Assembly: GCA_017461565.1 (NCBI GenBank)
Contig: JAFTXQ010000010.1
Location: forward strand, 113,304-177,303
Length of the DNA: 64,000 bases
Direction of reading: 5' to 3'
Source: Oscillospiraceae bacterium
GTDB lineage: Bacteria; Bacillota; Clostridia; Oscillospirales; Ruminococcaceae
Shown here: positions 25,251 to 34,289 of the stretch, piece by piece
How positions within the stretch are numbered: the stretch's first letter is position 1
How the letters are laid out: each line of letters begins with the position of its first letter
Notes under the pieces: generated by a model
The model's database searches: none
What the model saw: the letters and a program-made list of their open reading frames with translations, nothing else
Told to the model about the DNA's origin: nothing
Translations under genes and position numbers: made by a program

Positions 25251-25313
25251 TCCGATACGTCGGGCAATAATATTCACGACGGACGAAGCGGATATCGGAT
25301 GCTGAAAAGCATC
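25251..25313 (+). other. Structured leader before mazF
   Basis: TCCGATA (25251-25257) pairs with TATCGGA (25293-25299), and directly after it GATGCT-GAAA-AGCATC forms a GNRA-loop hairpin at 25298-25313. Only the structure is visible; no known RNA class is recognised. Confidence 0.35.
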
Positions 25314-25348
25314 TTCGGGAAAGGTTCAATGAAAGGAATGATCACAAA

Positions 25349-25690
25349 ATGTTAGTAAAACGGGGAGAAATATACTATGCGGATCTGAGTCCCGTAGTAG
25401 GCTCCGAACAGGGCGGCGTAAGACCTGTGCTGATAGTGCAGAACGATATCGGCAATAAGCACAGTCCCACGGTGATAGCCGCCGCAATTACAAGTCAAAA
25501 GGAAAAGAACAAGCTTCCGACACATATAGAGCTTAATGCCGCCTCCTGCGGACTTGCAAAGGACTCGGTCGTCCTGCTGGAGCAGGTTCGTACATTGGAC
25601 AAAAGGCGCCTTAAGGAGCGCATGGGCGAGCTGGACAGCGACGCCATGAACCAGGTGAACAGTGCCCTGTCGGTCAGCTTCGGGCTGTAA
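25349..25690 (+). CDS. MazF/PemK-family endoribonuclease toxin
   Basis: A 113-residue MazF/NdoA protein, an mRNA interferase. It shows [31 protein letters not shown], split as RGEIYYADL and [14 protein letters not shown], then [20 protein letters not shown] and a complete C-terminus. No antitoxin gene lies in the roughly 180 bases upstream, or downstream before the terminator. A distant MazE or control by other means is required if it is active. An eight-codon frame overlaps its start and is not considered a gene. Confidence 0.9.
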   Translation: MLVKRGEIYYADLSPVVGSEQGGVRPVLIVQNDIGNKHSPTVIAAAITSQKEKNKLPTHIELNAASCGLAKDSVVLLEQVRTLDKRRLKERMGELDSDAMNQVNSALSVSFGL

Positions 25691-25702
25691 AATAAACAGA
25701 AT

Positions 25703-25756
25703 ATCGGGGCAGAACTCCCTTATATCGGGGAAGGATTCTGCCCCGATGGTTTTTTT
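25703..25756 (+). terminator. Terminator after mazF
   Basis: A 12-bp stem (ATCGGGGCAGAA/TTCTGCCCCGAT) with a 21-base loop is followed by GGTTTTTTT. Confidence 0.88.
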
Positions 25757-25831
25757 CGGGTCAATGCGTTTTACTGAACACCAGAATATGTGCAAACTCT
25801 GTTTCAAAGCGAGATGTACGACACCCGCTTG

Positions 25832-26008
25832 TCATTTTGTCTTCCTCATATATGCCCACAGCACCCACTGCCCTGCCGCCAGTATGGCAATAAGCAGCAC
25901 GATGATAACCTGCGCCACGCCCCACTCGGGCATGAATATTATCACTACCAGCAAAGCAAGGGTAAGTATCACCGCATTCTTAAGGAATATACCTGTGCTT
26001 TTTTTCAT
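25832..26008 (-). CDS. Small two-span membrane protein
   Basis: A 58-residue frame whose ATG overlaps the folD stop (ATGA), indicating coupled translation. Two hydrophobic spans (about 11-26 and 31-53) are separated by a short MPEWGV turn, with basic residues at both ends (MKK, MRKTK). No family recognised. It is the last gene of the operon lgt-folD. Confidence 0.65.
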   Translation of the reverse strand: MKKSTGIFLKNAVILTLALLVVIIFMPEWGVAQVIIVLLIAILAAGQWVLWAYMRKTK

Positions 26009-26847
26009 CAGGACTGTATCTTCTTAGCCATAACGGTGTTCTTCATCAGCATAGCGATGGTCATGGGTCCTACGCCGCCCGGAACGGGAGTGATAAAGGA
26101 AGCCTTTTCGGATACCTCGTCAAACTTTACGTCGCCGCAAAGCTTTCCGTCCTCGCCACGGTTGATTCCCACATCGATTACCACTGCACCATCCTTGACC
26201 ATGTCAGCGGTAACAAAGTTTGCTCTTCCCACTGCCGCAACAAGGATATCGGCACGGCGGCAGACCTCCTTGAGGTCCTTTGTACGGGAGTGGCATACGG
26301 TAACCGTACCGTTCTCGTGCAGAAGCAGCATAGCCATGGGCTTGCCAACGATGTTGGAGCGTCCGATAACAACGCACTCCTTGCCGCTTACGTCGATGCC
26401 AGCGCTGTGGATAAGCTCCATGCAGCCTGCAGGTGTGCATGGCAGGAACGCATAATTACCTATCATGATCTTACCGACGTTTGCAGCATGGAACGCATCA
26501 ACATCCTTCATGGGAGAGATACGCTCGATGACCTTTTCCTCGTTGAGGTGCTTGGGGAGAGGAAGCTGAACAAGGATACCGTTGACATTCTTGTCAGCGT
26601 TGAGTGTATCCACAAGCTCAAGGAGCTCTTCCTCTGTTGTCTCCGCAGGAAGCGCATACTCATAGCTCTTTATTCCGCATACCTCGCAAGCCTTTTTCTT
26701 GTTGTTTACATATACACGGCTTGCAGGGTCGTCGCCTACGATAACTACCGCAAGACCTACATCGAGACCCTCACGCTCGATCTGCTGTCTTACCTCTTCC
26801 TTTACCTTAGCGGATACCGCTTTTCCGTCAATGATCTGTGCTGCCAT
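26008..26847 (-). CDS. folD: Bifunctional methylenetetrahydrofolate dehydrogenase/cyclohydrolase
   Basis: A 279-residue FolD that interconverts methylene-, methenyl- and formyl-tetrahydrofolate with NADP. Motifs are [17 protein letters not shown] with the catalytic lysine, [31 protein letters not shown] and [14 protein letters not shown]. The ATG five bases from the lgt stop has AGGAG before it; the frame upstream lies in the lgt tail and is not used. It supplies formyl groups for purines and fMet. Confidence 0.95.
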   Translation of the reverse strand: MAAQIIDGKAVSAKVKEEVRQQIEREGLDVGLAVVIVGDDPASRVYVNNKKKACEVCGIKSYEYALPAETTEEELLELVDTLNADKNVNGILVQLPLPKHLNEEKVIERISPMKDVDAFHAANVGKIMIGNYAFLPCTPAGCMELIHSAGIDVSGKECVVIGRSNIVGKPMAMLLLHENGTVTVCHSRTKDLKEVCRRADILVAAVGRANFVTADMVKDGAVVIDVGINRGEDGKLCGDVKFDEVSEKASFITPVPGGVGPMTIAMLMKNTVMAKKIQS

Positions 26848-26851
26848 ATAA

Positions 26852-27988
26852 TTACTCCTCACTTTCGTCGTTTTCTGTATTGTCGTCGGCTGTTTCTGCC
26901 GTTTCGTCCTCTTCAATGCTTTCGTCGGATCCTTCAAGCTCGTCCGTGTCAGCATTTTTCTCATCATCAGTGCTGTCTGCGTCATCGGCAAGGATGCTCT
27001 CGGCTACGCCCTCTTTTTCTGCTTTCTTTGCAGCCTTCTTTGCAGCCCGTGCCTCTTCCTCAAGGCGATACTGCTCCTGTGCGTCTGCCCATTCCCTGGA
27101 GTTAACAAAAAGCGGCTTCTGCTTCTTTTCAGTGAGCACCTTGAACACGATAAACAGCACAAGCGCCGCAATAAAGGACACTGCTGCGATGACCTGAGAT
27201 ATCCTCAGCTCGCCTGCCATAAGGCTGTCGGTACGCATACCCTCGATGAATGTTCGACCCAGTCCGTACCATGCGACATAAAGCAGGAATATCTCTCCGT
27301 CATAGCTGCGAAGCTTCTTGGAATAGAAATGAAGTCCCACAAAGCCGAGCAGGCACCACAGGCTCTCGTAAAGGAAGCAGGGATGAACGAGCTGTCCCGC
27401 TTCAACGAAATCATACTGACTGATAATGCTGCCTGTCATACCGAAGAGATAGTTCTCATCAGCAACCGCACCAAACGCCTCCTGATTGATGAAGTTGCCC
27501 CATCTGCCTATGCCCTGTCCGATAAGCAGGCCCAGCGCTGCAAGATCGAACATAGCAGGGATATGCACCTTACGCACCTTGCACATGATAAAGCCAACTA
27601 TGAATGCGCCGATTATTCCGCCGTAGATTGCAAGACCACCGTCACGTATCTCGGTTATTGCAGTGATAAACGTGTACTGATATCTGCCCTGAAGCGTTGC
27701 AAAGATGCAGTAATATGCTCTTGCGCCGATAAATCCGCCGATAAGCGCCGCAAAAACAACATCGAACATTCTTTCATTTTCCACACCGAACTGCTTGTTG
27801 CGGATGTGTGCATAAATATACGCCAGTATTGCGCCCAGGGTTATGATGACGCCGTACCAGTATATCGGTATACCGAATATCTCAAAGCCTCTGAAATAAT
27901 TGATGGAAAGTCCGTCAAACAGATTTGGGAACTCTATCTCAAGCTCCTCTGTGACGCCTGCGGACGCCATCTGCAAAAGTGATGTCAT
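26852..27988 (-). CDS. lgt: Prolipoprotein diacylglyceryl transferase with long acidic tail
   Basis: A 378-residue Lgt that attaches diacylglycerol to lipobox cysteines. About seven spans are followed by the signature [13 protein letters not shown] and by GMRTDSLM. Residues 280-378 are an unusual extension: lysine/alanine-rich ([15 protein letters not shown]), then almost entirely Asp/Glu/Ser/Thr. Typical Lgt proteins end near 270-290. The tail should lie in the cytoplasm; its role is unknown. This enzyme would process the many lipoproteins in the window, including the VYGPP proteins and cyclophilins. Confidence 0.92.
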   Translation of the reverse strand: MTSLLQMASAGVTEELEIEFPNLFDGLSINYFRGFEIFGIPIYWYGVIITLGAILAYIYAHIRNKQFGVENERMFDVVFAALIGGFIGARAYYCIFATLQGRYQYTFITAITEIRDGGLAIYGGIIGAFIVGFIMCKVRKVHIPAMFDLAALGLLIGQGIGRWGNFINQEAFGAVADENYLFGMTGSIISQYDFVEAGQLVHPCFLYESLWCLLGFVGLHFYSKKLRSYDGEIFLLYVAWYGLGRTFIEGMRTDSLMAGELRISQVIAAVSFIAALVLFIVFKVLTEKKQKPLFVNSREWADAQEQYRLEEEARAAKKAAKKAEKEGVAESILADDADSTDDEKNADTDELEGSDESIEEDETAETADDNTENDESEE

Positions 27989-27992
27989 AATT

Positions 27993-29270
27993 TTATTTTC
28001 CTCCGTCCAATGGGTTTATTATTGCAATACAGGAATTCTCCTCGTCAATAGATAAGAGCCGCCTGCACATCTCCTCATAACAGGATTCGGCTACGCCCTC
28101 AACCATTGCGTAGGGAGAAAGGCCTGACAATTCCATGCTCAGCATTGCCTGCGATACAGACTCTGTATTGTTATAGCCACGCACTATATAACCATAGTTC
28201 ATCTTCCTTATGCGTTCAAAATGCTCCTTATCGGGAAGCTGTTCCTTAAACCTGCGAATCTCCTTTTTCATTTCCGAAAGCACTGCATCGGGATCGTCAG
28301 ATTCACCTGTAACAAGCGGAAGCACATATCCCCTTCCCATAAACACGCTTACACGGAATGTATCATTCAATGCGCCGCTGTCCCTCATACGCTTGTAAAA
28401 CTCCGAGGTATCTCCGAAGAGTATATCCATAACGGTATTCAGATAGATATACTCATCCAGCGCCTCCTGTCCGTCAGCGTCCGGCCGCTTGAAGCCGATG
28501 GCAAACTGCGGCTTTGCAACAGGCATCTGCATAACACGGCGGGACTCAGCCACCTCATAAGGCTCCTCGCATGCTATCGTTTCAAGCTGTGCAGACTGTC
28601 TCGGCAGCAGACAGCGCTCGCATACCTCAATAGCCTTATCCATATCAAAATTTCCTGCGATACTGATATACATATTCGACGGGTTGTAAAACGCCTCGTA
28701 TACATCGTAAAGAGTCTTGTCCGTTATCTCCGCTATGCTTTCAACGCTGCCTGCAATATCCGTCCTGATGGGATTTACGCTGTAAACGCCCTTGAGCAGC
28801 TCCATTATCACACGCCAGCCGGGATTGTCAAGATACATGGTAATCTCCTGCGAGATTATTCCACGCTCCTTTTCCACGTTTTCAGGAGTGAAATGCGGCG
28901 ACTGCACAAAATCCAGCAGTATCTCAAGATTGCGCTCGAAATTCTCCGCACAGGAGAAGTAATAGCAGGTGCTGTCGTAAGATGTCACTGCGTTGCAGGA
29001 AGCTCCTGTTTCCGCAAACAGCGCAAATGCGTCCTTTTCGGGACTCTCAAACAGCTTGTGCTCAAGATAATGCGCCGTACCATCCGGGATGGTCTTTACA
29101 TCACCACCGTTCAAGCGGTAGCGGCAGTCTTCCGAGCCGAATTTGACAGCAAACTGTGCGTTGACGGTGGAATAGCTCTCCATCGGGCACAGACATATCG
29201 TAACACCGCTGCTGTGGATATATTTATAGCATTTCTCCCCTATGCGGGAGCTGATGATCTCCTGTATCAT
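27993..29270 (-). CDS. M16-family peptidase-like protein, YfmH type
   Basis: A 425-residue member of the insulinase family with the inverted zinc motif HYLEH intact in GTAHYLEHKLFESPEKD, and a downstream glutamate region (EITMYLDNPGW). It is the catalytic-looking partner of the pair known in Bacillus as YfmF/YfmH; YfmF lacks the zinc motif. It overlaps yfmF by four bases. In Bacillus these genes are linked to EF-P modification; whether that holds here is unknown. Confidence 0.87.
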   Translation of the reverse strand: MIQEIISSRIGEKCYKYIHSSGVTICLCPMESYSTVNAQFAVKFGSEDCRYRLNGGDVKTIPDGTAHYLEHKLFESPEKDAFALFAETGASCNAVTSYDSTCYYFSCAENFERNLEILLDFVQSPHFTPENVEKERGIISQEITMYLDNPGWRVIMELLKGVYSVNPIRTDIAGSVESIAEITDKTLYDVYEAFYNPSNMYISIAGNFDMDKAIEVCERCLLPRQSAQLETIACEEPYEVAESRRVMQMPVAKPQFAIGFKRPDADGQEALDEYIYLNTVMDILFGDTSEFYKRMRDSGALNDTFRVSVFMGRGYVLPLVTGESDDPDAVLSEMKKEIRRFKEQLPDKEHFERIRKMNYGYIVRGYNNTESVSQAMLSMELSGLSPYAMVEGVAESCYEEMCRRLLSIDEENSCIAIINPLDGGK

Positions 29271-30550
29271 TCCGTCACCTCCGGCATAAGAACATAGAAT
29301 GTATCCAGCGAATATTTGCGGCAGGCCTGCTGTATACGCTCGGGAGTCACCTGCTTAAGCTGTTCAATATACTCCTCGGGAGTGATAACGGTGCTGTCCA
29401 TCAGCTGTCCGCTGTACCAGGACGCAATAGCGTTTACGCCGTCATAGATGGAACGTGCATCGTTGATTATTTCGAGCTTTGCACGGGAAAGCTCCTCTTC
29501 GCTGACGCCATTTTCACATACATCCCTGAACTCTGCGAGTATCGCCTCACGGGTGCGCTGAACGTTCTGCGGATCAACGCCTGCATAAGCCGTTATCACA
29601 CGCTTGAAACGGTTTGAAAAGCAGCTGCAGTAATAGCACAGCGATTCTTTTTCACGTATATTCATAAAAAAGCGTGAGGTGGTCATTCCGCCGAGTATGG
29701 TGGAAAGCAGCACGCCTGCGTATCTGTCGTCCATTTCAGGAGCCTTGAAATACATACGTAGTATCGCCTGCTGCATAGGCATATCCTCGCTGATATCAAG
29801 CGTATCTGATTTGAGTATGCTGGGAGCGCAGTGCGGCTGGCAGATGTCGCTTCGCTGAAGCTTAGAAAAAGCTTCTTTCAGCATTCTCTCGCTCTCATTA
29901 AAATCGCTGCAGCCCACCGCAGTTATCTCAATGCGCCCTCTACGGAGCATTTCGGAATATGCTCCGTAAGCTAAGCGTGGGGTTATCATTTCAGCCTGCG
30001 CATGTGTGCCCTGCTCAGAAAGCCCCCACGGCTCGCCCATATACGCATGTTCCGCACCTTTCTGCGCAGCATAATTGCGCTTGTCGTTTATCACACTGTC
30101 AATGGAGTCGATTAGCTCGCTCTGCATCAGCCTTGTGGTCTCCGCAGAAAACGCACCGTCTTCCATGAGCGGATCCAGCAGGCAGTCCAGCAGCAGCTGA
30201 CAGGTGTCCTGCTCGATATGCTCGCCCTCCAGAGCGTAGCGGTCGTCGATAGAAGCTACCGCAAGGGTGCTGCAGCGACTGTCGCCCATTATGGTGGTGC
30301 TGTCGGACATCGAAGCACCGTAAAGCTCCGAAAACCGCATACTCAGCGCCGAGTAATCGGGATATTTTGCACAGCTGTCAACAAGGATGTACGGCACTAT
30401 CGCATAGTCCGCACGGCTGTATCCGTCATCGTCAATATCCGTATAGAAGCTTACCGCTATACGGTTGACCTTAAACCTGGCGTCGGTGATACGGGTGAAC
30501 CATATTCCCTCGCCGATCTGTTTTCTTTCGTAAATCTTAAAACACCTCAC
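29267..30550 (-). CDS. M16-family peptidase-like protein, YfmF type
   Basis: About 427 residues of the zinc-motif-lacking M16 partner. It has the family layout: an N-terminal half with RFSELYGASMSDST and a C-terminal half with GGMTTSRFFMNIREKESLCYYC. No ATG exists near the expected N-terminus. I place the start at a GTG (30548-30550), but the only good ribosome site, GAGGTG, sits seven bases before an ATT codon at 30533-30535. That would give IYERKQIGEG as the first residues and is an equally good fit to the family. First gene of the M16-lgt-folD run. Confidence 0.8.
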   Translation of the reverse strand: MRCFKIYERKQIGEGIWFTRITDARFKVNRIAVSFYTDIDDDGYSRADYAIVPYILVDSCAKYPDYSALSMRFSELYGASMSDSTTIMGDSRCSTLAVASIDDRYALEGEHIEQDTCQLLLDCLLDPLMEDGAFSAETTRLMQSELIDSIDSVINDKRNYAAQKGAEHAYMGEPWGLSEQGTHAQAEMITPRLAYGAYSEMLRRGRIEITAVGCSDFNESERMLKEAFSKLQRSDICQPHCAPSILKSDTLDISEDMPMQQAILRMYFKAPEMDDRYAGVLLSTILGGMTTSRFFMNIREKESLCYYCSCFSNRFKRVITAYAGVDPQNVQRTREAILAEFRDVCENGVSEEELSRAKLEIINDARSIYDGVNAIASWYSGQLMDSTVITPEEYIEQLKQVTPERIQQACRKYSLDTFYVLMPEVTE

Positions 30551-30652
30551 TGCCGATATGTAAAACTCACTGCGCAGACAGCTCTGCACAATTAATCTAT
30601 TATAGTATATCACATTCCTTGGTATATTTCCAGTGCTTTGTGTGAAAATTAG

Positions 30653-30787
30653 CAAAAAAAAAGAGCCATACGGCTCCGGTGCGAAAAAGCTTTCGCAAAG
30701 TGAAATAATAATTATGTGTAGAACAAAAGAAAGGAGACAACTAAACAAAACAAATGAACGGAGATTTAAACTCAGACCATTTATTTG
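30653..30787 (-). ncRNA. Candidate small RNA or attenuated leader
   Basis: A transcript starting near 30786 from a perfect consensus promoter would end about 130 bases later at GAGCC-GTAT-GGCTC followed by nine T. A second hairpin, TGCGAAA-GCTT-TTTCGCA, lies just before it. The middle is unstructured and contains UCUCCUUUC, complementary to ribosome-binding sites. It lies upstream of and co-directional with the M16 operon, so it may be either a free small RNA or an attenuator leader. The rest of the 506-base gap (to 31056) is AT-rich with no convincing gene. Confidence 0.55.
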
Positions 30788-30792
30788 TCTAT

Positions 30793-30821
30793 ATTATATC
30801 GCCTTTTGGTGGTTTTGTCAA
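30793..30821 (-). promoter_or_regulatory. Consensus promoter for candidate small RNA
   Basis: TTGACA, exactly 17 bases, TATAAT on the minus strand. Confidence 0.85.
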
Positions 30822-31056
30822 TAACTTTTTTAATTTTTAATAATTTTCGTACAAATATAACAAAAAACCATATTCGCTTTTGGCATTACGCTGAAAAAAC
30901 ACCACCAATTATGGAACACATTGCCATCCGATATCGGTGACGATCCTGTTTTTTTATTAAGCTTTTTGTAAGATTAATGTTTGCTTTTATTTAAGATTTA
31001 TGGGTTATCATTATCTCAGCGGCAAAACCGCACCATAACCAACAGGAGGTAAAAAA

Positions 31057-32040
31057 ATGAATAAAAGAAACATCATCTGTGCTGTACTTGCAGCATCAAT
31101 GGTCCTGGCAACAGGCTGTTCACAGAAGCCCGATAATTCTTCTTCGGGCGGAAGTACACCGTCACCGTCAAGCAACATCACTGCTCCCGAAACAGCCGAA
31201 ACGGAAAACAGCGACAACGCTTCCGCCGAAGCAGACTCCAAAGCAGTCCTCAAGGACTATGACGGCAGTGCAGAGCCTATGTCCGTGCTTACAGGCGGTA
31301 TGCTTTGCAGCACCGACAAGGGTCTGCTCTACTCCGACGGCACGGCACTGTATCTCGTGAACGGCGAGGAGAGCACAAAGCTTTATGAAGGAAAGGCTTC
31401 ACATATCAACTATGTAAACGGCAGAGTGACATTTATAGGCACAGACGACAAAGGCTCCGCCGATATCTACCTCATGCTTGATCTTGAAAGCAAGGCAAAC
31501 TGCGGTCTAAAGTGCGGCAACGCAGTATATCTTGCATCGGCAGAACACGGAAATTATTACATCGACGCTGACCACAAGCTGCACAGAGTATTCGGCTCCG
31601 ACACCGTTATCAGCGACAATCAGCCCGAAAGCGTTTCGGTTGCAGGAAAATACGTTATCTGGACCGAAGCCAAAAATGGCTATGCTGTAATAGCCTACGA
31701 CTCCGAAACAGGAAAGACCGAAACCATAGCCGAAAACGGCAACCATCCCACAGTGGACGGTAATACTTTGTATTTCGTAAACCAGGACAGCGGTATCACG
31801 GCACTTGACCTTACGAACGGAGAAACATCGGTAGTTTCCGATAATTGCAGACTGTTTTTTGTTCCTGCCGATGATGTTATCTACTATGCCGACGGCGCTT
31901 CGATATGCTCTGTCCCTGTAAGCGGAGGCGAAGCTGAAACTGTTTATACCGCAGAAAACAGTGAGGCTGTCATAAAGGATCTGACCATCCACGACGGAAA
32001 GCTCTACTTCACCGAGGACGGTGCTATGAAGAGCCTTTAA
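31057..32040 (+). CDS. Lipoprotein with beta-propeller-like repeats
   Basis: A 327-residue exported lipoprotein: signal peptide with lipobox LATGC (cysteine 21), Ser/Thr/Pro/Glu linker (about 23-65), then repeated short beta motifs of the DUF5050/propeller type. Examples are LLYSDGTALYLVNG, YYIDADHKLHRV, TLYFVNQDSGITALDL and IYYADGASICSVPV. Such domains usually sense or bind ligands at the surface. AGGAGG precedes the ATG. Monocistronic, ending at a strong terminator. Confidence 0.78.
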   Translation: MNKRNIICAVLAASMVLATGCSQKPDNSSSGGSTPSPSSNITAPETAETENSDNASAEADSKAVLKDYDGSAEPMSVLTGGMLCSTDKGLLYSDGTALYLVNGEESTKLYEGKASHINYVNGRVTFIGTDDKGSADIYLMLDLESKANCGLKCGNAVYLASAEHGNYYIDADHKLHRVFGSDTVISDNQPESVSVAGKYVIWTEAKNGYAVIAYDSETGKTETIAENGNHPTVDGNTLYFVNQDSGITALDLTNGETSVVSDNCRLFFVPADDVIYYADGASICSVPVSGGEAETVYTAENSEAVIKDLTIHDGKLYFTEDGAMKSL

Positions 32041-32109
32041 ATATCATGTCCGCAGCGAGGAAGCGGATATAACTTCCATGCAACAGGTTTATTTCTCTCC
32101 GATATAATA

Positions 32110-32150
32110 TTATCCGCCGTGAAGTACAACGCACGGCGGATAACTTTTTT
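32110..32150 (+). terminator. Terminator after propeller lipoprotein
   Basis: A 12-bp stem TTATCCGCCGTG/CACGGCGGATAA followed by six T. Confidence 0.88.
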
Positions 32151-32155
32151 ATCGG

Positions 32156-32362
32156 TTACATCTCTTCTGCCACAGCGTTTCTTCTGAAAAGCAGCGAAAT
32201 GCACCACGCCGCAGAAAGAGCCACCAGTATATAAACGATCCTGCTTATTGCAGCGCCCTGTCCGCCAAATGCCCAGGCGACCAGATCAAAACTGAAGATG
32301 CCGACAAGACCCCAGTTGAGTCCGCCGACGATAAGCAAGGCAAGTGCGATCTTATCAATCAT
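32156..32362 (-). CDS. DUF378 family small membrane protein
   Basis: A 68-residue protein with two hydrophobic segments and the DUF378 pattern (LALLIVGGLNWGLVGIF, FDLVAW, SRIVYILVALSA). The ATG six bases after AGAGGTG is chosen; the upstream GTG is part of that site. Function of the family is unknown. Monocistronic. Confidence 0.85.
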   Translation of the reverse strand: MIDKIALALLIVGGLNWGLVGIFSFDLVAWAFGGQGAAISRIVYILVALSAAWCISLLFRRNAVAEEM

Positions 32363-32555
32363 ATCGTTCACCTCTTTGAATAAATATCTGCCTTTTATGT
32401 CAGGCAGAATTATTATGCGTAGTTTTCAGTGCGATATCGCTGTAACTTTATGACAATAAATAGCGCCACGCCAATCAGTTTTGTTGGTTTTGCTGTGATA
32501 TTACTGTTGAAAAGCACAATTGTTTTGTATAAAATGACTTTTTTTAAAAAAACTA

Positions 32556-32584
32556 TTGACAAATAGGACAAGTTGGTGTAAAAT
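32556..32584 (+). promoter_or_regulatory. tRNA cluster promoter
   Basis: TTGACA, 17 bases, TAAAAT, ending 43 bases before tRNA-Val. Confidence 0.8.
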
Positions 32585-32627
32585 ATAAAAGTCGTCAGGG
32601 AACACATGATGACAAACGGAATTGAAT

Positions 32628-32700
32628 GGGAGTTTAGCTCAGCTGGGAGAGCATCTGCCTTACAAGCAGAGGGTCACAGGTTCGAGCCCTGTAACTCCCA
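32628..32700 (+). tRNA. tRNA-Val (anticodon TAC)
   Basis: Full cloverleaf: acceptor GGGAGTT/AACTCCC, anticodon loop CTTACAA, TTCGAGC T-loop and an encoded CCA at 32701-32703. Confidence 0.96.
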
Positions 32701-32725
32701 CCAATTTTCCTTAAAGTTTCCCAAC

Positions 32726-32799
32726 GGCCCGGTAGTTCAGTTGGTTAGAACGCCGCCCTGTCACGGCGGAGGTCGTGGGTTCGAGTCCCATCCGGGTCG
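32726..32799 (+). tRNA. tRNA-Asp (anticodon GTC)
   Basis: Acceptor GGCCCGG/CCGGGTC, anticodon loop CTGTCAC, TTCGAGT T-loop, encoded CCA at 32800-32802. Confidence 0.96.
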
Positions 32800-32806
32800 C
32801 CATTAT

Positions 32807-32879
32807 GCGGATTTAGCTCATCTGGTAGAGCGCCACCTTGCCAAGGTGGAGGTAGCGAGTTCGAGCCTCGTAATCCGCT
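32807..32879 (+). tRNA. tRNA-Gly (anticodon GCC)
   Basis: Acceptor GCGGATT/AATCCGC, anticodon loop TTGCCAA, TTCGAGC T-loop, encoded CCA at 32880-32882. Confidence 0.96.
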
Positions 32880-32891
32880 CCAACAAAGATT

Positions 32892-32921
32892 CGTCGTGGA
32901 AATATTCACGGCGTTTTTTTT
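32892..32921 (+). terminator. tRNA operon terminator
   Basis: Seven-pair stem CGTCGTG/CACGGCG (one G-U) followed by eight T, just after tRNA-Gly. Confidence 0.75.
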
Positions 32922-32982
32922 GCGCATTTTTAAAGCTGACTGCTCCCCCCCGCCGCTTCCCTGATTTCAATAAAGATACAGC

Positions 32983-33024
32983 ACTGCCCCGAAGCTCTGT
33001 CATCAGGCTTCGGGGCAGTTTTTA
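32983..33024. terminator. Bidirectional terminator
   Basis: A 13-bp stem ACTGCCCCGAAGC/GCTTCGGGGCAGT followed by TTTTTAT on the plus strand; it overlaps the end of the converging minus-strand gene. Confidence 0.8.
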
Positions 33025-33534
33025 TTCAAACAGGCGCTTCATCTCATCCATAAAAGGCTCATCGTAAAGCTTTGGGTAAAAGCCGAAAACCAGGTCATAA
33101 AACTGCATAGAAGTCAACGACTCAAACTCTCCGAAGAGATAGCCGGGCAGACTCTTCATTGCGTCCGCCATAGCCTTCGCCCTGTCGTATCCGCACTGCG
33201 AAAGCTTCTGACAAATCATATCGTTTCCGTATATGATCGCAGGAATATGTGCGGCAGACTTTTCAAAATCATAATCCAGAACGGGAAACAAAAACGAAAA
33301 ACAGCGCTTCACACTGCGGTATAGCTCCTTATCCGCCGACTTAAGCTCACGCTTTAAGGATCTTATACATTTCACAAGCGGTCTTTCGGCGTTGTTGCAA
33401 TGCGAAAGCGCCGCAGAAAGGCTGTCCAGCGCCGCAATGTAATTATGTGCCTGTGGATCTTTTGAAAGAGCCGAATACAACACGTGAGATATTTTAAGAA
33501 CACGTGCAAGCGCCGCCTTTTCCGTCATAGCCAT
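33022..33534 (-). CDS. Hypothetical alpha-helical protein downstream of queH
   Basis: A 170-residue soluble, mainly helical protein. No family recognised. Features include basic/charged helices (IRSLKRELKSADKELYRSVKR) and a conserved-looking end (FYPKLYDEPFMDEMKRLF). The ATG lies about 11 bases after AGGGGAG, directly downstream of queH with no promoter between, so it is co-transcribed with it. The link to queuosine synthesis is positional only. Confidence 0.65.
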   Translation of the reverse strand: MAMTEKAALARVLKISHVLYSALSKDPQAHNYIAALDSLSAALSHCNNAERPLVKCIRSLKRELKSADKELYRSVKRCFSFLFPVLDYDFEKSAAHIPAIIYGNDMICQKLSQCGYDRAKAMADAMKSLPGYLFGEFESLTSMQFYDLVFGFYPKLYDEPFMDEMKRLFE

Positions 33535-33553
33535 ACTAACCGCTTCTCCCCTT

Positions 33554-34186
33554 TCAGTCTTTTGCACTCTCCTCACGCTGCTGCGCTTCACGCTTCGAAA
33601 AAGCGCACCCGCAATAGTTCTGACGGTACAAGCCATATTCATGAGACAGCTCGATCGAGCGCTTGTAGCCGTTGCGTTTCTTGAAGTCGGACGGCAGGCA
33701 CTTTACAGAGTATATCTCAGAAAGCTCAGCACCGATCTCGTTAAGCTTATCGCAGTTCTTGAGCGGACTTATGGACAACGTTGAACAGAAATAATCAAAG
33801 CCATTCTCCGAGGCAAATGCCGCCGCCCTCTCCAGACGCAGCCGATAACAAGCAAAGCAGCGCTCGCCGCCCTCGGGGATATGCTCAAGCCCCTTCACCG
33901 CCGAGTAGAACTCCTGCGGATCGTAAGCATCCACCACGACCTTAACAGGATTTTTCAGCGGCATCTGCGACACCAGCCTGCATTGCTCCTCAGCACGCTT
34001 TATAAACTCCTCGGCAGGAGATATATTAGGATTATAGTACAATATCGTTATGCTGAAATACTGTGAAAGATATTCAAGGCAATAACTGCTGCACGGCGCA
34101 CAGCAGCTGTGCAGCAGCAGCGATGGAACATCTCCGTTCAAATTTGCTGTTATATCATCAAGCAGTTTCTGATAATTTATTTTCAT
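33554..34186 (-). CDS. queH: Epoxyqueuosine reductase QueH
   Basis: A 210-residue QueH (DUF208) enzyme that reduces epoxyqueuosine to queuosine in tRNA. It has the adjacent cysteines in LLHSCCAPCSSYC, the second pair in GERCFACYRLRLE, and FCSTLSISPLKN. These cysteines bind the [4Fe-4S] and metal centre in this family. The ATG follows AAAGGA. This replaces the unrelated QueG of other bacteria. Confidence 0.93.
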   Translation of the reverse strand: MKINYQKLLDDITANLNGDVPSLLLHSCCAPCSSYCLEYLSQYFSITILYYNPNISPAEEFIKRAEEQCRLVSQMPLKNPVKVVVDAYDPQEFYSAVKGLEHIPEGGERCFACYRLRLERAAAFASENGFDYFCSTLSISPLKNCDKLNEIGAELSEIYSVKCLPSDFKKRNGYKRSIELSHEYGLYRQNYCGCAFSKREAQQREESAKD

Positions 34187-34289
34187 GCTATTTCCTTTCG
34201 GCACGATCTGATAAGTATATTTTACCGCTAAAATCCCCTTATGGCAACACAAATCTAAGAAAATTCATCGGTTTTGTGCAAATTGCCTA

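Noticed and set aside
25328-25354. Eight-codon leader frame overlapping the mazF start
   Set aside because: Its ribosome site is lacking and no regulatory codons are evident; likely chance.
30711-30840. Short plus-strand frames in the gap before the propeller lipoprotein
   Set aside because: Ribosome-site spacing is wrong and the strong minus-strand promoter and terminator explain the region better.
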